Assembly: GCA_050953105.1 (NCBI GenBank)
Contig: JBMNMA010000001.1
Span: 434,001 to 498,000 of the forward strand
Reading direction: 5' to 3'
Length of the DNA: 64,000 nt
From: UBA1206 sp050953105
GTDB taxonomy: Bacteria; Bacillota; Clostridia; Oscillospirales; CAG-382
The notes below the pieces were generated by a model, which was given only the letters and a program-made list of their open reading frames with translations, did no database searches and was not told the origin of the DNA. The number at the start of each line of letters is the position of its first letter. Positions within the stretch are counted from its first letter, which is position 1. The translations under genes and the position numbers were made by a program. Positions 58,140 through 64,000 of this stretch are shown here, piece by piece.

Positions 58140-59609
58140 ATGAAATTTGTTTCAACAAGGGATATTTCTAAAAGGGAATATAACTCTTATGAGGTTATAA
58201 GAAAGGGCATTTCTCCCGACGGGGGGCTGTTTTTCCCGAAAGACCACGTTTCGTTTTCATCAGATGAGCTATTATCACTTAAAGATAAAAACTATGCCCA
58301 ACGGGCGGCATACATAATTTCAAAATACCTTACCGACTATTCCCAGCCGGGCTTGTCCTATGCCTGCGCCAACGCCTATTCCCCCGATAAATTCGGCCCC
58401 AATCCCGCCCCGGTAACAAAGGCAGGTAAATTAAACTTCCTTGAACTTTATCACGGCCCCACATCCGCCTTTAAGGATATGGCCTTACAGCTTATGCCCA
58501 GACTCCTTTCCCTTGCCATTGAAAAATCCGGCGTTAAAGAGGATGCGTTAATTCTTGTCGCCACCTCCGGTGACACGGGCAAGGCCGCTTTAGAGGGCTT
58601 TGCCGACGTGCCTAGGACAAAAATAATGGTGTTTTATCCCGAAGGCGGAGTTTCGGATATTCAGAAAAAGCAGATGCTTACCCAAAAGGGCGAAAACGTC
58701 AATGTGGTAGGTGTAAAGGGCAACTTTGACGACTGCCAGACCGGAGTAAAAAACATTTTTGCAAAAGAAAGTATCCTTTCGGAGCTTAATAAAACCGGCA
58801 GCTTCTTTTCTTCCGCAAATTCAATAAACTTCGGCAGGCTTGTGCCACAAGTGGTTTATTACATTTCCGCCTGTGTTGACATGAACCTTAAGGAAGGGGA
58901 GGTAGCGGATATTACCGTCCCCACCGGCAATTTCGGCAACATTCTTGCCGCATACATGGCCAAAAAGGCAGGCGCACCCATAGGCAGGCTTATCTGCGCC
59001 TCAAACAAAAACAAGGTGCTTGCCGACTTCTTTAATACCGGTGTTTACGACAAAAGACGGGAATTTTACCTTACATCTTCGCCGTCAATGGATATTCTGG
59101 TATCGTCTAACCTTGAAAGGCTTATCTGGCTGGTTGCCGGCCCCGAAAAAACCGCAATGTATATGAAAAACCTTAAAGAAAAGGGTATTTTCGAGGTTGA
59201 TGCAGAGGTGCTGAAGGTGCTACAGGAGGACTTTTACGCAGGCTTTGCCGACGAAAAGGACTGCTTTGCCACCATTAAAAAGACCTTTGAGGAAAATAAC
59301 TATTTAATTGACACCCATACCGCCGTAGGCGCATACGTGGCGGAAAAATATATAAAAGAAACAGCGTCAAACAACACGATGCTGGTGGCCTCCACCGCTT
59401 CACCCTTTAAGTTTTCTCCGTCGGTGTGCAGGGCGCTTGGGGTTAACTGCGGCGAAGGCTTTGACGCCATGGATACCCTGTCAGAGTTCACTCGTATTGC
59501 TGTGCCGAAACATCTTGAAATATTACGAAACGAAAGATATAAATTTTACAAGGTTATTCCCACCTGTCAAATGGCAGAAGAAGTCCTTGAATTTGCCAGA
59601 AAAAAATAA
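58140..59609 (+). CDS. thrC: Threonine synthase
   Basis: PLP enzyme forming threonine from O-phosphohomoserine, 489 residues, fold type II. It starts MKFVSTRDISKREYNSYEVI, then GISPDGGLFFP, the PLP-lysine motif GPTSAFKDMALQLMPRLL (Lys near residue 111), LVATSGDTGKAALEGF (about 136-151) and TVPTGNFGNILAAYMAKK. It is the longer, two-step-loop form also found in Clostridia and E. coli. It lies 14 bases after yraN, away from hom and lysC. A terminator shared with the opposing DUF1540 gene follows. Confidence 0.96.
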   Translation: MKFVSTRDISKREYNSYEVIRKGISPDGGLFFPKDHVSFSSDELLSLKDKNYAQRAAYIISKYLTDYSQPGLSYACANAYSPDKFGPNPAPVTKAGKLNFLELYHGPTSAFKDMALQLMPRLLSLAIEKSGVKEDALILVATSGDTGKAALEGFADVPRTKIMVFYPEGGVSDIQKKQMLTQKGENVNVVGVKGNFDDCQTGVKNIFAKESILSELNKTGSFFSSANSINFGRLVPQVVYYISACVDMNLKEGEVADITVPTGNFGNILAAYMAKKAGAPIGRLICASNKNKVLADFFNTGVYDKRREFYLTSSPSMDILVSSNLERLIWLVAGPEKTAMYMKNLKEKGIFEVDAEVLKVLQEDFYAGFADEKDCFATIKKTFEENNYLIDTHTAVGAYVAEKYIKETASNNTMLVASTASPFKFSPSVCRALGVNCGEGFDAMDTLSEFTRIAVPKHLEILRNERYKFYKVIPTCQMAEEVLEFARKK

Positions 59610-59613
59610 AAGG

Positions 59614-59640
59614 AAAAAAGGCGGTTTTGCCGCCTTTTAT
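59614..59640. terminator. Terminator after thrC, shared with DUF1540 gene
   Basis: AAAAGGCGG and CCGCCTTTT pair around TTTTG, with T and A runs on both sides. The last codons of the opposing gene fall in its right arm. Confidence 0.85.
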
Positions 59641-59816
59641 CCTATATCCCTCGGCCGGAAGGTGGCGCAGACGGTGTCGGCGCAGCAGGTGGCGGAGGAG
59701 GGGCCAACCGCAATTTTTTCAGCCGTACAGTGGTTGCTGTGGTCGTTGTAGACGCAGGTGGTTACGCTGCAGGCTATGCCCTTGTTAACTTTACCCTTAT
59801 CCTTTTGCTTGTCCAT
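59637..59816 (-). CDS. DUF1540 small Cys-rich protein
   Basis: Read on the complement, a 59-residue protein with six cysteines: IACSVTTCVYNDHSNHCTAEK followed by an IAVGP strand and TCCADTVCATF near the end. This is the DUF1540 pattern (CxxxxCxYN, later CxA and CxTF), a probable metal-binding domain common in spore-forming Clostridia. The start is at 59816 behind AAAGG; the stop lies inside the shared terminator. The gap to 59938 holds no other gene. Function is unknown. Confidence 0.85.
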   Translation of the reverse strand: MDKQKDKGKVNKGIACSVTTCVYNDHSNHCTAEKIAVGPSSATCCADTVCATFRPRDIG

Positions 59817-59938
59817 ATAATTCTACCTTTCCCGTATTAGTTGGATATTTGGTTCGTAACTTATTTTGCAAAAATTTGCGTAAATTATTCTTGTCACCTA
59901 AAGGGATTGCTTAACAAACACACAGAAAGGAAAAAAAT

Positions 59939-60637
59939 ATGGTTTTTGCCATTGCCGACCTTCATCTTTCCCATACATCAGGCAAACCTATGGACGTTTT
60001 CGGCCAAAAATGGGAAAACCATACACAAAAAATATTTCAAAACTGGCAAAGCATAGTTTCCCCCGATGATACAGTTATTATTCCCGGTGATATTTCCTGG
60101 GGCATGAACTTTGATTCATCTGCCGAGGATTTATTGTTTATCGAAAGGTTAAACGGAAAAAAGATAATAGGCAAGGGAAACCACGACTACTGGTGGCAGA
60201 CAATGAAAAAGCTAAACGCCTTTATTGACGAAATCGGTGCTTTTTCAATAAAGTTTCTGTTCAATAACGCACATGTTGTGGAAAACTATATTATCTGCGG
60301 CACCCGGGGCTGGTTGACCGACGAAAAATACACCCCGGAGGACGAAAAAATCGTCAACCGTGAGGCGGGAAGACTGGAGCTTTCCCTGTCTGAAGCCATG
60401 AAACTGAAAGAGGAATATCCGGACAAGGAGATTGTGGCTTTTCTTCATTATCCCCCTGCCTATAACGGTTTGGTGTGCGACCCCATAACCCGGGTTTTGA
60501 ATAAATATGAGGTAAAACGCTGCTTTTACGGTCATATCCATTCCGCGCCTCCCGAAAGGCATGAAGCCTATGCCGGCACAACCCGCCTTTACTGCATTTC
60601 GGCAGACTACATTAACTTTAAACCTATGAGAATATAA
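59939..60637 (+). CDS. Calcineurin-like metallophosphoesterase
   Basis: Binuclear metal phosphoesterase, 232 residues, of unknown substrate. The five blocks are complete: MVFAIADLHLSH (Asp7, His9), IIPGDISWG, GKGNHDYWW, FLHYPP and CFYGHIHSAP. The protein is a single domain without signal peptide, so it acts in the cytoplasm. GAAAGGAAAAAA precedes the ATG. It is monocistronic, with a strong terminator. Substrate classes include nucleotides and phosphoproteins; the sequence alone does not choose. Confidence 0.85.
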   Translation: MVFAIADLHLSHTSGKPMDVFGQKWENHTQKIFQNWQSIVSPDDTVIIPGDISWGMNFDSSAEDLLFIERLNGKKIIGKGNHDYWWQTMKKLNAFIDEIGAFSIKFLFNNAHVVENYIICGTRGWLTDEKYTPEDEKIVNREAGRLELSLSEAMKLKEEYPDKEIVAFLHYPPAYNGLVCDPITRVLNKYEVKRCFYGHIHSAPPERHEAYAGTTRLYCISADYINFKPMRI

Positions 60638-60662
60638 AAAACAGGCTGACGCCTGTTTTTTT
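60636..60662. terminator. Terminator after metallophosphoesterase gene
   Basis: AAACAGGC and GCCTGTTT pair around TGAC; T and A runs flank it, between converging genes. Confidence 0.9.
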
Positions 60663-60695
60663 GCTCAAAATGAACTGTTTTTTATTTTGTTTTGC

Positions 60696-61391
60696 CTATT
60701 TCCAGCCGCCGTCCACCCTTATAACCGAACCGGTTATGTAGGAGGCTTTTTCCGACGCCAAAAAGGTTATAACATCCGCCACTTCTCTGGCTTTTCCCAG
60801 ACATTCCAGCGGAATTTCGTCGGTTAAATCCCTGACGTCATCTATCGAAAGATTGGAGTTTACATCTGTATCAATAATCCCGGGAGTTACGCAGTTTACC
60901 CGGACACATGAAGGGCCGACCTCTTTTGCCAGTGCCTTTGTCAGTCCTATTAGCGCCGCCTTTGAAGCCGAGTAATCCACCTCGCAGCTTCCGCCTATTT
61001 CACCGAAAACAGAGGAAACGTTTATCACAGCTCCGCTTTTTTGGTTTATCATCCCCTGCAAAAACGCCCGGGTGACGTTAAGGGTGCCGAAAAGGTTGAC
61101 ACCATACAGCCGCTGCTCCTCCTCGGCATTTACGGTCTGGAACACCTTACGCAGGGAAATTCCGGCGTTGTTTACCAGAATGTCAATGTCCCCCACCTTT
61201 TTTGCCAGGTTTTCCACCTGCTTTTTGTTTGAAATATCGCATTTATAAAGGGTTATGCCTTTTTTTTTAAGCTCTTTTGCCTGGTCGTCGCTTTTTACAT
61301 AAACCCCGATTACCTCATAGCCTTGTTCAAGAAAGGCGAGAGCAGTTTCCCGGCCTATGCCCCGGGTGGCGCCGGTAACCAATACCCTCAT
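60696..61391 (-). CDS. Short-chain dehydrogenase/reductase, FabG-like
   Basis: NAD(P)H-dependent oxidoreductase, 231 residues. It has the cofactor loop VTGATRGIGRETAL (about residues 5-18), ILVNNAGISLRK, NVSSVFG (Ser), VDYSASKAALIGLTKALAKE (Tyr and Lys of YxxxK) and VRVNCVTPGIIDTDV. It looks like 3-oxoacyl-ACP reductase in type, but the neighbours do not support fatty acid synthesis. It overlaps the RNase J stop by four bases (ATGA), so it is translated after RNase J. Confidence 0.85.
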   Translation of the reverse strand: MRVLVTGATRGIGRETALAFLEQGYEVIGVYVKSDDQAKELKKKGITLYKCDISNKKQVENLAKKVGDIDILVNNAGISLRKVFQTVNAEEEQRLYGVNLFGTLNVTRAFLQGMINQKSGAVINVSSVFGEIGGSCEVDYSASKAALIGLTKALAKEVGPSCVRVNCVTPGIIDTDVNSNLSIDDVRDLTDEIPLECLGKAREVADVITFLASEKASYITGSVIRVDGGWK

Positions 61392-63286
61392 ATAGAGGCC
61401 TCTATTATAACCGGCATAATAACCGGCTTTCTTTTGGTTTTCTGGGCAATGGCCGAGGATAAATCCTCCCTTAACCTAAGTTTAATTGCCTCAAAGTCCC
61501 GCAGATTTTTAGAAAGGCATCTTTCAAGTGACTTTCTGGACAGCCTTCTCAGCTCGTCAAGCAGCTCTTCCGATTCCTTAACATACACAAACCCCTTTGA
61601 GTTTATGTCCGGGCCGGTTATAACCGTATTGGTGGAAAAATCAACGGTTGCATATACTATAAGGACGCCGTCCTCGGCAAGGCGCTTACGGTCCCTTAAC
61701 ACCGTGGAGCCTACGTCCCCCACGCCGTAGCCGTCTACCAGCACCTGACCGGAGGGAACCTCTCCGTTTACGGAAAAGGAATGCCTTGTAAGCTCAATAA
61801 CTTTGCCGGTTTCGGGTATAATTATATTGGAGGATTTAAGCCCCATTTCCTTAGCCAGCTCGGCATGGCGTTTTAAATGCTTGTATTCGCCGTGGAGGGG
61901 AACAAAGCATTCGGGCCGGGTTAAGGCATGGATTAGCTTTAATTCCTCGGCACAGGCGTGGCCGGACACGTGAACTTCCGCCGCAGCGTCGTTGACCACC
62001 TCTACACCCTTTTTAAGAAGCTCGTTTATGATGCTGTTTATCATTCTCTCGTTGCCGGGTATGGGGGAGGAGGATAAAATTACAAGGTCGTTCTTGCCCA
62101 CGGCAACCTGATTATGCTCGCCGAAAGCCATTCGGTATAACGCCGACATGGGTTCCCCCTGGCTGCCGGTGGTTATTAATGTTACCTGTCCGGGGGACAG
62201 CTTTTTAATATCCCCTATATCCACAATGGTGCCTTCGGGTATATCCATATAACCGAGCCTAATGGCGGCGTTGACAATGTTGACCATAGACCGCCCAAGC
62301 AGAACCACCTTTCTGCCGTATTTGGCGGAGGTGTTTATTATCTGCTGAACCCGGTGAATGTTTGACGAAAAGGTGGCTACAAGGATACGCTTGTCTTTTA
62401 TGGCGAAATACCTTTCAAAGGAGGTATAAAGCCTTATTTCGGTGGGGGTGTAGCCGGGGCGTTCCACGTTGGTGGAATCACACATAAGCAGCCTGACGCC
62501 CTTTGAACCCAAAATGGCAAACCGCTGAAGGTCTATGGTTTCACCGTGGACTGGGGTGTGGTCGATTTTAAAGTCACCGGTGTAAATTATCCGTCCCGCC
62601 GGGGTTTCGATATTTAACGCCACAGCGTCGGGAATGGAATGGGTAACGGGAATAAACTCAATGGTAAACTGCCCCAGTTTAATTGTCTGTCCGGGGCTGG
62701 TTTCAATAAGCTTGGACTGCTTTAATATTCCGTCTTCCACGCCTTGTTCCACGATCCGGTTGGCGATCTGAGAGGGTATCACCAGCATTTTCTCGTTGTC
62801 TTCAATCAGCAGCCGTTGCGGTTTGACCTTTATATCTCCTTCGGACAAGCCGAACAAATTCAACTCAGCCAGACTCTGCGCCCGGTTGTTCTTCCAGGCG
62901 CGACCTTGCTGGACAAGCTTTTTACCCTTGGTGACGGCGCAAAAGAGCCTGCCGAATTGCACAAAGTGAATCTCACTATCGAATATCGCTCCAAAGAACA
63001 GCGACAATCCTTTTTCCCGCAGTTCAGTCTTGCGTAGCCGCGCGTGCATCTTCCAATGAAAGTCGGCAAAAAAAGTGCGCAGCCAGTTGTCTATTTCCAT
63101 GCGGCTCACGCTGGCTATCGACGAATTCATGATTTCCAGCTTCACTTCCGCCTGGATCTCTTCCAGAACGCTGTCCTGTTCTTCATGCCTGATGCAGACA
63201 AACCATCCCCAGTGGCCATCCTGGGAGGCCTGCCAGTCACAGAGGCTGCCGGGAAAGGTGGACAGTTTGCTTTTGATCGAGATCAT
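61388..63286 (-). CDS. RNase J C-terminal part fused to unrelated N-terminus
   Basis: From about residue 184 (position 62,740) to 632 this is RNase J: ILKQSKLIETSPGQTIKLGQ, VTHSIPDAVALNI, YTGDFKIDHTP, MCDSTNVERPGYTPTE, TTGSQGEPMSALYRMA and VHVSGHACAEELKL, ending in the C-terminal domain. The first part of RNase J, with the HxHxDH zinc motif, is missing. Residues 1-183 are unrelated to it and to any family I recognise (WGWFVCIRHEEQDSVLEEIQ, FGRLFCAVTKGKKLVQQG). Codon and base style change at the same place. I infer a joined or rearranged sequence, not a working enzyme; a real gene fusion is much less likely. Confidence 0.7.
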   Translation of the reverse strand: MISIKSKLSTFPGSLCDWQASQDGHWGWFVCIRHEEQDSVLEEIQAEVKLEIMNSSIASVSRMEIDNWLRTFFADFHWKMHARLRKTELREKGLSLFFGAIFDSEIHFVQFGRLFCAVTKGKKLVQQGRAWKNNRAQSLAELNLFGLSEGDIKVKPQRLLIEDNEKMLVIPSQIANRIVEQGVEDGILKQSKLIETSPGQTIKLGQFTIEFIPVTHSIPDAVALNIETPAGRIIYTGDFKIDHTPVHGETIDLQRFAILGSKGVRLLMCDSTNVERPGYTPTEIRLYTSFERYFAIKDKRILVATFSSNIHRVQQIINTSAKYGRKVVLLGRSMVNIVNAAIRLGYMDIPEGTIVDIGDIKKLSPGQVTLITTGSQGEPMSALYRMAFGEHNQVAVGKNDLVILSSSPIPGNERMINSIINELLKKGVEVVNDAAAEVHVSGHACAEELKLIHALTRPECFVPLHGEYKHLKRHAELAKEMGLKSSNIIIPETGKVIELTRHSFSVNGEVPSGQVLVDGYGVGDVGSTVLRDRKRLAEDGVLIVYATVDFSTNTVITGPDINSKGFVYVKESEELLDELRRLSRKSLERCLSKNLRDFEAIKLRLREDLSSAIAQKTKRKPVIMPVIIEASI

Positions 63287-64000
63287 TTAATGCCACCATT
63301 TGATAAATGAACGCCAGAACACCCTGATAAGGGTGGGAAGATCCATCAGCATGTTGGTATAGGCGGCGTTTGCCAGGGGACACCAGCATTCGCGCTTGTG
63401 GATCGAACGGCGTTCCAGTTCTGCTTCATGATGAAACCAAATGCGCCGGAAATTGTATTTTTCCTTACGCAAATTGCCCAGGCCTTTAGCTTTGACGCAG
63501 CAAGTCCAGATATCACCATCCGGAGATATCTGCGCCGAAGCTATGCCGGAATAGCAGGGGATTATCTGGCGTTGATCCCGCATGATCTTTTTCACCATGT
63601 TGTAATACTCGATCCTGAAAGCCATGGTGATCTTGCTCATTGCCCTTGTAGCTGCCGTTTTTTATGCGGTGGATGAGAAAGTCTATTGCGGATTTATACG
63701 CAATCAAGCTGGGTGTGATGTTTGCGCCGATGGTGTCGAGTTCCACTCTTTCCTCAGCGATCTCGGTGATGTAGGAATCAGGTTCCAGGCGCATCAGTTC
63801 GGTAGCGATGCTGGGAAAGCTGTCCACATTGAACAGCGAGATCACTGTGTGGATTCCCACCGTCAGATTCGGTAACTTGAGCGATTGGAGCCTGCGCAGG
63901 GTAGCCAGCGCTTTTTTATAGTTACCCGGCACTTTCTGATCTCGTCGTGCTGATTTTCCACTCCATCTATAGAGATATTGATTATTATCTGCGCTTTGGG
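63287..64000 (-). pseudogene. Radical SAM/SPASM protein fragment with frameshifts
   Basis: Read on the complement from the right edge: IIINISIDGVENQHDEIR (radical SAM barrel strand) then, after a frame change near 63,933, PGNYKKALATLRRLQSLKL to IDFLIHRIKNGSYKG. A second change near 63,640 leads to MSKITMAFRIEYYNMVKK, IPCYSGIASAQISPDGDIWT with the SPASM-type CYSG...CC, and CWCPLANAAYT. The three pieces read as one protein if one base is restored at each change. It is cut by the window edge, and the stop at 63,287 abuts the ATG of the fused ORF. Base style matches the foreign N-terminus next to it, not the rest of the window. Confidence 0.7.

Noticed and set aside
61967..61972. CACGTG inside the RNase J part as parS
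   Set aside because: Flanks do not match the consensus; it encodes the conserved VHVSGH segment.
1..64000. CRISPR array, prophage, insertion sequence or defence island
   Set aside because: No regular direct-repeat/spacer arrays and no transposase, integrase, phage structural or restriction genes were seen in any frame.

Overview
The window is a chromosome segment of a Gram-positive, endospore-forming Firmicute, most likely a Clostridia member near the Oscillospiraceae/Ruminococcaceae. This rests on gene content and style: spoIIE behind a Spo0A-type promoter, a LysM-GH18 spore-cortex-type hydrolase, PyrR attenuation, RemB next to recF, a DUF1540 protein, strong TTGACA/TATAAT promoters and purine-rich Shine-Dalgarno sites. 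Except for the last 1.3 kb there is no sign of mobile DNA. I saw no phage genes, insertion sequences or CRISPR arrays.

The centre of the window is the replication origin. Leftward runs rpmH-rnpA-yidD-yidC-khpB, and rightward runs dnaA-oriC-dnaN-recF-remB-gyrB-gyrA. A DnaA-trio-like tract lies between dnaA and dnaN, and two parS sites lie 10 to 11 kb to the left. Most genes point away from the origin on both sides.

Left arm, from the edge inward: 3' part of hisS, mgsA and a MinD-like ATPase (minus strand); an attenuated pyrR-uracil permease operon; two lipoproteins; a Nif3-like protein with homoserine dehydrogenase; the LysM-GH18 protein; spoIIE; a Gfo/Idh oxidoreductase; then a minus-strand block with a zinc-ribbon membrane protein, a PII-like protein plus Kef/NhaP-type antiporter, and the operon lysC-yigZ-metF-metH-trmK. 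After tRNA-Arg(CCT) comes a DtxR-type-regulated feoA-feoB-Cys-rich operon. Next is a probable surface-glycan locus (two GT-C-type membrane proteins, a FAD protein, and a divergent AlgX-like lipoprotein), then pgk-tpiA, an orphan solute-binding lipoprotein, an RNase R-like protein, secG, a D,D-carboxypeptidase homologue, ribF and a nucleotidyltransferase/phosphomannomutase fusion.

Right arm after gyrA: an Sfp-type phosphopantetheinyl transferase, rplS with a structured leader, lepB, rbgA, rnhB, yraN, thrC, a DUF1540 gene, a metallophosphoesterase, a FabG-like SDR and the C-terminal part of RNase J. lysC, hom, thrC, metF and metH together cover much of the aspartate-family pathway to threonine and methionine.

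The most unusual items are three proteins whose family catalytic motifs are lost: the RNase R-like protein at the secG locus, the D,D-carboxypeptidase homologue, and the mutase-like half of the 712-residue fusion. All lie within 7.5 kb and close to the origin. Other points of interest are a structured leader before ribF, an AGTTATATT/hairpin array behind the tRNA, and the PII-like/antiporter pair. From about 62,745 to the right edge the sequence changes character: RNase J loses its N-terminal catalytic part, is joined in frame to an unrelated protein, and is followed by a frameshifted radical SAM fragment. An assembly chimera is the simplest explanation for that end.
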